Shown here piece after piece: positions 24,967-33,608 of a DNA stretch of 64,000 bases; position 1 is the first letter of the stretch, and each line of letters starts with the position of its first letter. The position numbers were made by a program, and so were the translations under genes. The DNA lies in the NCBI RefSeq assembly GCF_036192275.1, contig NZ_CP108088.1, forward strand, positions 6,263,501-6,327,500. The letters are read 5' to 3'. The notes under the pieces are model-generated. The model had not been told where the DNA came from and ran no database searches. It saw only the letters and a program-made list of their open reading frames with translations. The stretch comes from Streptomyces sp. NBC_00250. GTDB taxonomy: Bacteria > Actinomycetota > Actinomycetes > Streptomycetales > Streptomycetaceae.

Positions 24967-26148
24967 CTAGGACTGCTGATCTCCGTCGGCCAAGCGCCCC
25001 AGAATCAGCGCGATCCGCAGCGTGAACGCGGAACGTACATCGGAGGGTGACCAGCCGGTGACGTCGGTCACACGTCGAAGCCGGTAGCGCACGGTGTTGG
25101 GGTGCACGAACAACATCCGGGCCGCGCCTTCCAGGCTGCTGGCCTGCTCCAGATAGACACTGAGAGTTTCGAGGAGCGCCGAGCCCGCTTCCTCCAGCGG
25201 TCTGTAGATCTCCTCCACCAGCTGCTCGCGCGCCGAAGGGTCGGAGGCGATGGCGCGCTCCGGCAGGAGATCGTCCGCGAGGACCGGGCGGGGGGCGTCC
25301 TGCCAGGCCGAGCAGGCCTTCAGACCCGCCGCGGCGGCCTGCGCGGAGCGGGTCGCGGCCAGCAGATCGGGGACGACGGGGCCCGCGACGACCGGGCCCG
25401 CGGCATACGGGCCGATCAGGGCCTTGGCCACGGCCAGCGGATTGTCGTTGCCGCCGGCGATGACGACCAGACGGTTGCCGAGGACACCGGTGAGGACCTG
25501 GAGCTTGGCGTGGCGGGCCGCGCGGCGGATCGCCTCCACGGTGAGCTCGCTGTCGCCGTCGGGGGCCGTACCGAGGATCACGCACACATGGTCCGGGGAG
25601 TTCCAGCCGAGCGCCGCCGCACGCGAGACCGCGCCCTCGTCGGCCTCGCCGGAGAGGACCGCGTTCACCACGAGCGACTCCAGGCGCGCGTCCCAGGCGC
25701 CCCGTGCCTCGGCGGCCTGCGCGTACACCTGGGCCGTCGCGAAGGCGATCTCCCGGGCGTAGACGAGGAGCGCCTCGCGGAGGATGGACTCGTCGCCGGG
25801 GGCGGCGACCTCCTCGATCGCCGTCTCCATGACCTCGATGGTGGTGCGCACCATCTCCACGGTCTGGCGCAGGGTGATCGCGCGGGTCAGCTCGCGGGGC
25901 GCGGTGCCGAAGACGTCCGTCGAGATGGCCTGCGGGGTCTCCGGGTGCCGGAACCACTCGGTGAACGCGGCGATACCGGCCTGGGCGACCAGACCGATCC
26001 ACGACCGGTTCTCGGGCGGCATCGCCCGGTACCAGGGCAGCGTCTCGTCCATGCGGGCAATGGCGTTGGCGGCGAGCCGCCCGGAGGACTGTTCGAGGCG
26101 CTTCAGGGTCGCGGCGTGCGGGTGAGGGGCGTTCGTGGGTTCTGGCAC
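24967..26148 (-). CDS. fasR: Fatty acid biosynthesis activator FasR (PucR-type HTH; MabR orthologue)
   Basis: A 393-residue regulator with a C-terminal PucR-type helix-turn-helix (ASSLEGAARMLFVHPNTVRYRLRRVTDVTGW). Position directly before fabD, the HTH type and the length match FasR of S. coelicolor and MabR (Rv2242) of M. tuberculosis, which control the fab/FAS-II operons in response to acyl-CoA. The start is GTG 26148, reading VPEPTNAPHPHAATLKRLEQSSGRLA; its ribosome binding site is weak. Upstream lies an array of 24-bp repeats and then the divergent pirin gene. Confidence 0.92.
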   Translation of the reverse strand: MPEPTNAPHPHAATLKRLEQSSGRLAANAIARMDETLPWYRAMPPENRSWIGLVAQAGIAAFTEWFRHPETPQAISTDVFGTAPRELTRAITLRQTVEMVRTTIEVMETAIEEVAAPGDESILREALLVYAREIAFATAQVYAQAAEARGAWDARLESLVVNAVLSGEADEGAVSRAAALGWNSPDHVCVILGTAPDGDSELTVEAIRRAARHAKLQVLTGVLGNRLVVIAGGNDNPLAVAKALIGPYAAGPVVAGPVVPDLLAATRSAQAAAAGLKACSAWQDAPRPVLADDLLPERAIASDPSAREQLVEEIYRPLEEAGSALLETLSVYLEQASSLEGAARMLFVHPNTVRYRLRRVTDVTGWSPSDVRSAFTLRIALILGRLADGDQQS

Positions 26149-26214
26149 GTGGACAAGACTGCCTTATCGGGACGGCAGTGTGCGGGGTCGGGGCGGGTTC
26201 GCCTCCGGCCGGTT

Positions 26215-26350
26215 CCGGGTTCGCCCTCGGGCCGTGGTCCGGGTTCGCCCTCGCGCCGTGGTCCCGCCGGGCTCTCGCGCTGTGGCCCGGCCGGGCCCTC
26301 GCGCTGTGGCCCGGCCGGGCCCTCGCGCCGTGGTCCGGCCGCGCCTCGCG
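26215..26350. repeat. Tandem 24-bp repeats between fasR and the pirin gene
   Basis: Five imperfect 24-bp units (26215-26334, variants of CCGGCCGGGCCCTCGCGCTG plus four bases) and a partial sixth lie in the divergent intergenic region. Units 3 to 5 are nearly identical and units 1 and 2 form a second subtype. The array is GC-rich and non-coding as far as I can tell. Confidence 0.9.
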
Positions 26351-26392
26351 TCGGCGCCCGGCGCGCGGGGAGGCCGCACTACCGTAGGGCCC

Positions 26393-27094
26393 GTGATACG
26401 CATCCAGCGCGCGGCGGAGCGGTACCCCGGGGGTGACCCGGCCGCCGGGATCGAGACCCGGCACGCCCTGTCCTTCGGGCCGCACTTCGACCCCGACAAC
26501 CTCCGCTTCGGCGCCCTGCTCGCCTGCAACGAGGAGCGGCTCGCGCCGGGCGCGGGCTTCGACGAGCATCCGCACAGCCACACCGAGATCGTCACCTGGG
26601 TCGTCGAGGGGGAACTCACCCACCACGACACCGCCGGCCACACCACGGTCGTCCGCCCCGGCGACCTCCAGCGGCTGAGCTCCGCCGGGGGAGTCCGGCA
26701 CGTCGAACGCAACGACGCCGAGGTGCCGCTCGTCTTCGTGCAGATGTGGCTCGCACCGCTGTCGCCGGGCGGGGAGCCCTCGTACGAGGTGGTGCGCGGG
26801 CTCGCGGAGCCCTACGACCTCCCGGCGGCGGACGCGCGGCTGCACGTCCGTCGGCCGGTTCGGGGCGAGAGGGTCGCCGTACCGGACGCCGATTTCGCGT
26901 ACGTCCATGTCGTACGCGGCACGGTCGGGCTCGACGGGGAGCCGCTGTCCTCCGGCGACGCGGCCCGGATCACCGACGCCGGGGGACACATGCTCGTCGC
27001 CACGACCGATGCGGAGGTCCTGATCTGGGAGATGCGGGACTGGCGCAAGGCCCTGGGCCGAGAGGACCCGGCCGAAGGGCCGGAGCTCGTCTGA
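26393..27094 (+). CDS. Pirin-family protein
   Basis: A 233-residue bicupin protein. The metal-binding cupin motif is GFDEHPHSHTEIVTWVVEGELTHHDTAGH with three histidines and a glutamate; GDLQRLSSAGGVRHVERN is the second conserved block. Some bacterial pirins are quercetin dioxygenases, others regulate pyruvate dehydrogenase; the role here is open. GTG 26393 is used, giving VIRIQRAAERY. It converges on the L,D-transpeptidase gene with only 19 bases between, without a hairpin. Confidence 0.9.
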   Translation: MIRIQRAAERYPGGDPAAGIETRHALSFGPHFDPDNLRFGALLACNEERLAPGAGFDEHPHSHTEIVTWVVEGELTHHDTAGHTTVVRPGDLQRLSSAGGVRHVERNDAEVPLVFVQMWLAPLSPGGEPSYEVVRGLAEPYDLPAADARLHVRRPVRGERVAVPDADFAYVHVVRGTVGLDGEPLSSGDAARITDAGGHMLVATTDAEVLIWEMRDWRKALGREDPAEGPELV

Positions 27095-27113
27095 GCAGCC
27101 CCGGGCCGGCGCT

Positions 27114-28292
27114 TCAGGCGAGCGCGCTCTTCGCCTTCCACTGCTCCCAGCTCAGGTTCCACGCCCCGTAGCCGTTGCCCTCGGCGACGGTGCCCTTGGT
27201 GTCCTTGCCGGTGATCTCGAAGGGGTCGCCGACGTTCACCGCGGCGTAGAAGGACGCGGCGTTCTCGTCGCTCATGCCGATGCAGCCCGAACTCATGTTG
27301 GCGCGGCCGAAGTACGCCGCGTTCCACGGGGCCGCGTGCGCGTACATGCCCGACCAGGTCAGCCGCATCGAGTAGTCGACGTCCTTGTCGTACGCGTCCC
27401 CGAGTCCGACGGTCTCCGAGTTCATGTTGATGGTGCCCTCCTTCGCCATCAGCACGGCCGTGCCCCGCCAGGACCGCTTGTCGCCGCCCGGGGTGCCGCC
27501 GGAGACCGGGATGGTGCGGACCGTGCGGCCGTCCTTCTTCACGGTGAGCTTGTGCCGGTCGAGGTCGACCTTGACGATCTGTGCCGAGCCGATGGTGAAG
27601 CCTGTGCGGTAGTCCCGTACGAACCAGCCGCCGCCCGAGTCCGTGCCGTTCAGGTCGGCTTGCAGGGTGACCTTCGTGCCGGGCTTCCAGTACGTACGGG
27701 GGCGCCAGTCCGCCCTGTCCCGGCCCGAGTAGTCCTTGACCCAGCCCCAGGAACCCTCGGTCGCGTTCGAGGTGGTCACCTTGAGCTGCTTCTCCACGTC
27801 CGCCTTCTTCGTGACCGGGAGGTCGAAGACGATCGAGAGGGGGTGGGCGATGCCGACGGTGGTGTTCTTGCCGGGGGCGAGGGTGAGCTTGTTGACCTTG
27901 TCCGCCTCGGCCGTCTCGAAGGAGGACTTGGTCGTCGACTCCTTGCCGTCGGCGCCCCGGGAGGTGACCTCCACGGTGTACGCGGTCCCCGGCGCGGCCT
28001 TGCGGTCGGAGACCCAGCGGGTGCCGCCCGCGCCCGCGCGCCCGGCGAGCGAACCGCCGTCCGCGTCCACGACCTTCACCTCGGCGATCGTGCCGCCCGT
28101 CGCGGTCACCGTCACCGGGAGACCGGCCGCCGGGTGCACGACCGTCACCTTCGCCGGCTGACCCTTCGACGCGTTCGACGCCGGGGCCTCGGTCCCTCCG
28201 GGACCGCTCGCGGCCTGTGCCGTGCAGGCCGTGAGGGAGACGCTCAGCGCTACGGCCGCGAGAACGGGACGGGATGTGCGTATGCGCAGCAC
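27114..28292 (-). CDS. L,D-transpeptidase lipoprotein with Ig-like domains (LdtMt2-type)
   Basis: A 392-residue exported enzyme that makes 3-3 crosslinks in peptidoglycan or attaches proteins to it. The lipobox SLTAC gives Cys23. Two bacterial Ig-like domains (about 48-130 and 131-235) precede the YkuD catalytic domain, which contains YAHAAPWNAAYFGRANMSSGC with catalytic Cys337 in SSGCIGM. A short C-terminal extension ends GAWNLSWEQWKAKSALA, as in mycobacterial LdtMt2. GTG 28292 follows GGAGG. It is divergent from the femX-murJ pair, so three envelope genes cluster here. Confidence 0.94.
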   Translation of the reverse strand: MLRIRTSRPVLAAVALSVSLTACTAQAASGPGGTEAPASNASKGQPAKVTVVHPAAGLPVTVTATGGTIAEVKVVDADGGSLAGRAGAGGTRWVSDRKAAPGTAYTVEVTSRGADGKESTTKSSFETAEADKVNKLTLAPGKNTTVGIAHPLSIVFDLPVTKKADVEKQLKVTTSNATEGSWGWVKDYSGRDRADWRPRTYWKPGTKVTLQADLNGTDSGGGWFVRDYRTGFTIGSAQIVKVDLDRHKLTVKKDGRTVRTIPVSGGTPGGDKRSWRGTAVLMAKEGTINMNSETVGLGDAYDKDVDYSMRLTWSGMYAHAAPWNAAYFGRANMSSGCIGMSDENAASFYAAVNVGDPFEITGKDTKGTVAEGNGYGAWNLSWEQWKAKSALA

Positions 28293-28502
28293 GGAAGACC
28301 TCCGCAGAGTGAGGGAGTGGCGAGTGGGATGTTTCGGACTGTAGGTCGCTCCCGGCGCCCCGAGTCGGCCGGAGCCCCATGTGACAAGGGCTGCGGCAAA
28401 ATGGTCATCGTCCGGTCACATTCGCCGCGCGACTCGGTCGAATTCGGCTGTGAGCCTGCTGTGCGCCCCACCACCGAGGGGCGGAACAAGGAGGCTCCCG
28501 TT

Positions 28503-29678
28503 GTGTCAGCCCTGCTCGTGACGGCCGCACCCACTGAGCGCCGCTCCCTGCGGCTCGGCCAAGTGACCCCCGAGGTCTACCGTGCCTTCCTCGCGTCCCG
28601 CTCCGGTGCGGACGGGCCCAGCTTCCTCCAAGTCCCGGCCTGGGCCCAGGTGAAGGACGGCTGGCAGCACCAACTGGTCGGCTGGGGGCCCGAGTCCGGC
28701 GAGCTGACCGGAGTCGCCCTCGTCCTCATGCGGCCCTTTCCCGGCACCCGCAAGTACTTCGCCTACCTTCCCGAAGGGCCCGTCGCCGACTGGGCCGATC
28801 CCGACGTCGACAGCTGGCTCGCCCCGCTGCTCGGGCATCTGCGCTCCTGCGGCGCCTTCGCCGTACGCATAGGCCCCGGGCCCGCCTACCGGCGGTGGAA
28901 CGCCGCCACCGTCAAGGCCGCCACCGGGCCCGGCCGCCGGCTCTCCGACGTCCTCGCCGACGAGGTCGACCCGCTGGGGACCGCCGTCGCCGAACGCCTC
29001 CGGGCGCGGGGCTGGCGGCGCTGCGGCGGGGAGTCGGAGGACGGCGCCGACGCCCAGCCCCGGCACGTCTTCCAGGTGCCGCTCACCGGGCGCACCCCCG
29101 ACGACCTGTGGAACGGCCTCAACCAGGAGTGGCGGCGCAACGTCCGCAAGGCCCGCAAGTCCGGCGTGGAGATCACCGTCGGATCCGCCGCCGACCTGCC
29201 GGAGTTCTACCGGCTGCTCCGCATCACCGAGGAGCGCGACGGCTTCCGCCTCGGCCGCTCCCTCGCGTACTACGAGCGGCAGTACGCCGTCCTCAACGCC
29301 GAGCACCCCGGCCGCATGAAGCTCTACCTCGCCCGCCACGAGGGCGAGATCCTCGCCGCCCACACCATGGTCACCGTCGGCGGACGCGTCTGGTACCAGA
29401 CCGGCGCCTCCGCCGATCACCGCCGCGAGGTCCGCCCCTCCAACGCCCTCCAGTGGCGCATGCTGCTCGACGCCCACGCCCTCGGCGCCGCCGTCTACGA
29501 CCTGCGCGGGGTACCCTCCACCCTCGATCCGGGCGACCGCGCCCACGGGCTGCTCCGCTGGAAGCTCGGCACGGGCGGACAGGTCGTCGAGACGTTGGGG
29601 GAGTGGGAGACACCGATGCAGGGCACGACCAACCACGCGCTGTTCCGCGCCTTCCAGGCGTATCTGGCCCGCCGATGA
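28503..29678 (+). CDS. FemAB/FemX-type peptidoglycan bridge aminoacyltransferase
   Basis: A 391-residue protein of the FemAB family, two tandem GNAT-like halves with NGLNQEWRRNVRKARKSGVEI and the C-terminal AVYDLRGVPSTLDPGDRAHGLLRWKLGTGG. In Streptomyces, FemX adds the glycine of the interpeptide bridge to lipid II, using charged tRNA in the cytoplasm. GTG 28503 follows AAGGAGG by eight bases. Its stop overlaps the ATG of murJ by four bases, coupling the enzyme that modifies lipid II with the probable lipid II flippase. Which amino acid it adds is not readable from sequence. Confidence 0.88.
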   Translation: MSALLVTAAPTERRSLRLGQVTPEVYRAFLASRSGADGPSFLQVPAWAQVKDGWQHQLVGWGPESGELTGVALVLMRPFPGTRKYFAYLPEGPVADWADPDVDSWLAPLLGHLRSCGAFAVRIGPGPAYRRWNAATVKAATGPGRRLSDVLADEVDPLGTAVAERLRARGWRRCGGESEDGADAQPRHVFQVPLTGRTPDDLWNGLNQEWRRNVRKARKSGVEITVGSAADLPEFYRLLRITEERDGFRLGRSLAYYERQYAVLNAEHPGRMKLYLARHEGEILAAHTMVTVGGRVWYQTGASADHRREVRPSNALQWRMLLDAHALGAAVYDLRGVPSTLDPGDRAHGLLRWKLGTGGQVVETLGEWETPMQGTTNHALFRAFQAYLARR

Positions 29679-31330
29679 CGGCCACGCTCACCGCCGAAAG
29701 GCCCGGCAGGGGCCGGGCGAAGGCCAAGCCGTCCGCGCTGCGCAGCGGTGCGCTCATGGCCGCCGGGTCGCTCGTCTCGCGCGCCACCGGTTTCGTCCGC
29801 GCCTCCGTCGTCGCCGCGGCGCTCGGCGCCGCGTCCGTCGCCGACGGCTACGCGGTCGGCAACACCGTCCCCACCATCATCTACACGCTCCTCCTCGGCG
29901 GCGCCCTCAACGCCGTCTTCGTCCCCGAGCTGGTCAAGGCCGCCAAGGAGCACGAGGACGGCGGAGTCGCCTACACCGACCGACTGCTCACCCTGTGCGC
30001 GTTGGCCCTCGTCGCCCTCACGGCCGGCGCGGTGTTCGCGGCGCCCCTGATCGTCGACACGTACACCGACTACGTCGGCGATCAGCGGGAGATGACGATC
30101 GCCTTCGCGCGCGCGTGCCTGCCGCAGATCTTCTTCCTCGGCCTCTTCACCCTGCTCGGACAGGTCCTCAACGCCCGGGGCCGCTTCGGCGCCATGATGT
30201 GGACCCCCGTCCTCAACAACGTGGTCGTCGTCTCCGTCTTCGCCCTCTTCCTCGTGGTCGGCGACGGCGGCGCGCTCACCCCCGGGGAGACCGCCCTCCT
30301 CGGCTGGGGCACCACCGCCGGCATCGTGCTCCAGGCCCTCGCCCTCGTGCCCTCGCTGCGCGCCGCCCGCTTCCGCTGGCGGCCCCGTTTCGACTGGCGC
30401 GGCAGCGGCCTCGCCGAACCGCTCCGCTCGGCCGGCTGGCTGGTGCTCCTCGTCCTCACCAACCAGGGCGCGTACTGGGTGACCACCCTGCTCGCCACCT
30501 CCGCCGGCGACACGGTCAGCGGCGGCGGCCTCGCCGCGTACAACAACGCCTATCTGCTGTGGAGCGTCCCGCACGGCATCATCACGGTCTCCCTCGTCAC
30601 CGCGCTGCTGCCCCGGATGAGCGGCGCGGCCGCCGACGGCGACCTCGCGGGGGTCCGGCGGGACGTCTCGTACGCCCTGCGGACCAGCCAGGCCGCCCTC
30701 GTGCCGGCGGCCTGCGCCCTCCTCGCGCTCGCCGTCCCGCTGATGACGGTCGTCTTCCGGTACGGGGCGACCAGCGACGGCGACATCCGCGCCATGTCCT
30801 GGATCCTGATGGCCTTCGCGCCGGGCCTCGTCGCCCTCTCCGGACAGTACGTGTGCACGCGCGCGTTCTACGCGCTGCGGGACACCCGCACCCCGTTCCT
30901 GCTCAATCTGGTGATCGCCGGGCTCAACGCCGCGCTGTCCTTCGCCGCCTACCACTACCTGCCCACGCGCTGGGCCGTCGCCGGCATGGCCGCCGGGTAC
31001 TCGCTCGCGCTCTGGGCGGGCTGGGGACTCACGGCGTACGTGCTCGGGAGGCGGCTCGAGGGGGGCGGCGCGAAGGACGAGGGCGCCGACACCGGCGGCT
31101 CCGTCTCCGCGCTCGTGCGGCTGATGGCCGCCGCCGTGCCCGCCGCCGGTTACGGGCTCCTCGTCACCGACCTCACCGGTCCCGCCGGAGCCGTACCGTC
31201 CGGGCTCGCCGGCGCGCTGACCGTCCTCACCGTCTTCGCCGTCCTCGCCCAGCCCCTCCGCCTCACCGGGGTCCAGACCCTCCTCGCGGCCGGGAGCGGC
31301 CGGCTGCGCGGCCTGGCCCGCCGTACCTGA
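29675..31330 (+). CDS. murJ: MurJ/MviN-family lipid II flippase
   Basis: A 551-residue polytopic membrane protein with about 14 hydrophobic segments. The N-terminal part (GALMAAGSLVSRATGFVRASVVAAALG...DGYAVGNTVPTIIYTLLLGGALNAVFVPEL) and NARGRFGAMMWTPVLNN are clear MurJ/MviN motifs, and LSGQYVCTRAFYALRDTRTP is the conserved loop. Family members move lipid II across the membrane. Streptomyces usually have another MurJ near the chromosome end of the origin region, so this may be a paralogue. It is translationally coupled to the femX-like gene. Confidence 0.9.
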   Translation: MTATLTAERPGRGRAKAKPSALRSGALMAAGSLVSRATGFVRASVVAAALGAASVADGYAVGNTVPTIIYTLLLGGALNAVFVPELVKAAKEHEDGGVAYTDRLLTLCALALVALTAGAVFAAPLIVDTYTDYVGDQREMTIAFARACLPQIFFLGLFTLLGQVLNARGRFGAMMWTPVLNNVVVVSVFALFLVVGDGGALTPGETALLGWGTTAGIVLQALALVPSLRAARFRWRPRFDWRGSGLAEPLRSAGWLVLLVLTNQGAYWVTTLLATSAGDTVSGGGLAAYNNAYLLWSVPHGIITVSLVTALLPRMSGAAADGDLAGVRRDVSYALRTSQAALVPAACALLALAVPLMTVVFRYGATSDGDIRAMSWILMAFAPGLVALSGQYVCTRAFYALRDTRTPFLLNLVIAGLNAALSFAAYHYLPTRWAVAGMAAGYSLALWAGWGLTAYVLGRRLEGGGAKDEGADTGGSVSALVRLMAAAVPAAGYGLLVTDLTGPAGAVPSGLAGALTVLTVFAVLAQPLRLTGVQTLLAAGSGRLRGLARRT

Positions 31331-31337
31331 ACCGCCG

Positions 31338-31354
31338 CCCCTCCGCGTGAGGGG
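31338..31354 (+). terminator. Weak hairpin after murJ
   Basis: CCCCTC-type arms of six bases (31338-31343 with 31349-31354) just after the murJ stop codon and before the response regulator. Too short to be sure it terminates transcription. Confidence 0.35.
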
Positions 31355-31380
31355 CCCGTCGACCTTGGGATACTCCACAG

Positions 31381-32073
31381 ATGCCCCGCGTGCTCCTGAT
31401 TGAAGACGACCCCTCCGTCCGCGAAGGCGTCGAGCTCGGGCTCCGGCGCCGCGGGCACGAGGTGCGCACCGCCGCCACCGGGGAGGCCGGGCTCGACGCG
31501 CTCGGGGAGTTCCGGCCGGACCTGCTGCTGCTCGACCTCATGCTGCCCGGCATGAACGGCGTCCAGGTCTGCCGCCGGGTGCGCGAGACCAGCCAGCTGC
31601 CGATCATCATGCTGACCGCCCGCGGCGACGACTTCGACGTCGTCATAGGCCTGGAGGCCGGAGCCGACGACTACATCGTCAAGCCCGCCCGTACCGAGGT
31701 CATCGAGGCCCGGATACGAGCCGTGCTCCGGCGTATCGAGGAGCCGGGAGGAGCTAAGGCCGCCGTCGAGTTCCACGGGGAGCTGGCCATCGACCGGGCC
31801 GGGCTCACGGTCGCCAAGTCGGGCGAGCGGATCGGCCTCGCCCCCTCCGAGCTGAAGCTGCTGCTCCATCTCACGGCCGCGCCCGAGCAGGTCTTCAGCC
31901 GCCAGCAGCTCCTCGAACACGTCTGGGAGCACAGCTACCACGGGGACGCCCGGCTGGTCGACGCCTGTGTCCGACGGCTGCGGAACAAGATCGAGGACAC
32001 CCCGGGCGACCCCCGCTACATCCAGACCCTGCGCGGCTTCGGCTACCGCTTCGGCCCGCTGGGCCCGATGTGA
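31381..32073 (+). CDS. OmpR/PhoB-type response regulator
   Basis: A 230-residue regulator. The receiver domain has the acidic pair Glu8-Asp9, phosphoacceptor Asp52 in LLLDLMLPG, and IVKP near residue 100. The winged helix contains LAPSELKLLLHL and the wing RYIQTLRGFGYRFG. It forms an operon with the histidine kinase (GTGA overlap at 32070-32073) and a lipoprotein. The promoter is probably in the 50 bases after murJ. Targets are unknown; the receiver resembles the AfsQ1/CseB class, but I cannot assign either. Confidence 0.93.
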   Translation: MPRVLLIEDDPSVREGVELGLRRRGHEVRTAATGEAGLDALGEFRPDLLLLDLMLPGMNGVQVCRRVRETSQLPIIMLTARGDDFDVVIGLEAGADDYIVKPARTEVIEARIRAVLRRIEEPGGAKAAVEFHGELAIDRAGLTVAKSGERIGLAPSELKLLLHLTAAPEQVFSRQQLLEHVWEHSYHGDARLVDACVRRLRNKIEDTPGDPRYIQTLRGFGYRFGPLGPM

Positions 32074-33608
32074 AGGCCTGCGTCACCCCGGAGGCGGACG
32101 AGGACACCGGGCACGAGTCCCACGGCACGGGCGTGCGCGGCCGCGCGGCCCGGCGCGGGGCCCGGAGCCCGCGGCTGCGTCCGCACCCCTTCGGCCTGCG
32201 CACCCGTCTCGTCCTCGCCTTCCTGCTCGTCGCCGCCGTCGGCTGCGGCACCACCGCCGCCCTCACCTACCGGGCCGCCCGCAACGCCATCCTGGAGCAG
32301 ACCCAGGACACCGCCGTCTCCGCCTTCCGCGAGCAGGTCGACGCCCTCGGTACCAGCCTGCCCGTCGAACCGGAGATGCTGCGGGACTCGCTCATGCGGA
32401 TCGCCCGTCAGGGCAAGCCCCGCGCCTGGCGCGTCTACGCCGAGTACGGCACCCTGCGCGTCTCCTCCACCGACCGGCCCACCTCCTCCGTCATCACCCC
32501 GGAGCTGCGGGCCCGCGCCGCGGACGACGAGGCCGTCCCGCACGGCAGTTTCCAGCGGGTGGTCAAGAACGGCACCCCGTACCTCACGATCGCCGTTCCC
32601 GCCGTCTTCCTGGCCCGTTCGGCCGCGGGACCGCCACAGCGCACCGGTCTCGTGTTCTATGCCGTCATGGAACTCTCCGAGGAGGAGGCGAACGTGGAGG
32701 CGATGGTCACGGCCGCCCGCGACGGCGCCCTGCCGGCGCTCGCCATCGCCCTGATCCCCGCGCTGATCGCCGCGCGCGGAGTCCTCCGGCCCGTACGGGA
32801 GCTCCGCCACGCGGCCCACAGCATGGGGCGCGGCCGGCTCGACACCCGTATCCACGCCAAGGGCAGCGACGAACTCGCCGATCTCGCCCGCACGTTCAAC
32901 GAGTCCGCCGCCGAGCTGGAACGTTCCGTCGCGGAACTCCGCAACGCCGAGGCGCGCGCCCGCCGCTTCGCCTCCGACGTCTCGCACGAACTCCGCACCC
33001 CGCTCGCCGGGATGCTCGCCGTCACCGAGGTCCTCGACGAGGACGCCGAAGGCCTCGACAGCGACACCGCCCGCGCCGTCCGGCTGATCAGCGCCGAAAC
33101 CGGCAAGCTCGCCGTGCTCGTCGAAGACCTCATGGAGATATCCCGATTCGACGCGCGCGCCGCCGAGCTCCACACGGACGAGGTCGACGCCGCCGACTGC
33201 GTCCGCAAGACCCTCCAGCACCGGCACTGGACGGACCCGACCCAGGTCGTCCCGTACCTCGCCGAGGGGATCAGGGCCCGGCTCGACCCGCGCCGCTTCG
33301 ACGTCGTCGTCGCCAATCTCGTCGGGAACGCCCTGCGGCACGGCGGGGCGCCGGTGACGGTCCGGCTGTGGGCGGAGGGGGAGCAGCTGGTGACGGAGGT
33401 CGCCGACCGGGGGCCCGGCATCCACCCGGACGTCCTGCCGCACGTCTTCGACCGCTTCTACAAGGCGGACCAGGCACGTACGCGCTCGGCGGGCAGCGGC
33501 CTCGGGCTCGCGATCACCCAGGAGAACGTACGGCTCCACGGAGGCACCGTCACGGCCGCCAACGACCCCGAGGGCGGAGCGGTCTTCACCGTTCGGATGC
33601 CGCTGTGA
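32070..33608 (+). CDS. Sensor histidine kinase with HAMP domain
   Basis: A 512-residue membrane kinase. Transmembrane helix 1 (about 48-70) and helix 2 (about 218-240) flank an extracytoplasmic sensor of about 145 residues. HAMP follows (RELRHAAHSMGRGRLDTRIHAKGSDELADLARTFN), then the dimerisation helix with His306 in DVSHELRTPLAG, and the ATPase domain with N, G1 (DRGPGIHPD) and G2 (SGLGLAIT) boxes. Its GTG overlaps the response regulator stop, and its own stop overlaps the following lipoprotein gene, so all three are translated as a unit. Confidence 0.94.
   Translation: MKACVTPEADEDTGHESHGTGVRGRAARRGARSPRLRPHPFGLRTRLVLAFLLVAAVGCGTTAALTYRAARNAILEQTQDTAVSAFREQVDALGTSLPVEPEMLRDSLMRIARQGKPRAWRVYAEYGTLRVSSTDRPTSSVITPELRARAADDEAVPHGSFQRVVKNGTPYLTIAVPAVFLARSAAGPPQRTGLVFYAVMELSEEEANVEAMVTAARDGALPALAIALIPALIAARGVLRPVRELRHAAHSMGRGRLDTRIHAKGSDELADLARTFNESAAELERSVAELRNAEARARRFASDVSHELRTPLAGMLAVTEVLDEDAEGLDSDTARAVRLISAETGKLAVLVEDLMEISRFDARAAELHTDEVDAADCVRKTLQHRHWTDPTQVVPYLAEGIRARLDPRRFDVVVANLVGNALRHGGAPVTVRLWAEGEQLVTEVADRGPGIHPDVLPHVFDRFYKADQARTRSAGSGLGLAITQENVRLHGGTVTAANDPEGGAVFTVRMPL

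Noticed and set aside
26215..26350. CRISPR array
   Set aside because: The 24-bp units are directly adjacent with no unique spacers, and no cas genes are present.
23936..26989. A 1017-codon reverse frame covering fabD, fasR and part of pirin
   Set aside because: Only its last 313 codons (fabD) are real; the rest overlaps fasR in another frame and the pirin gene in antisense.
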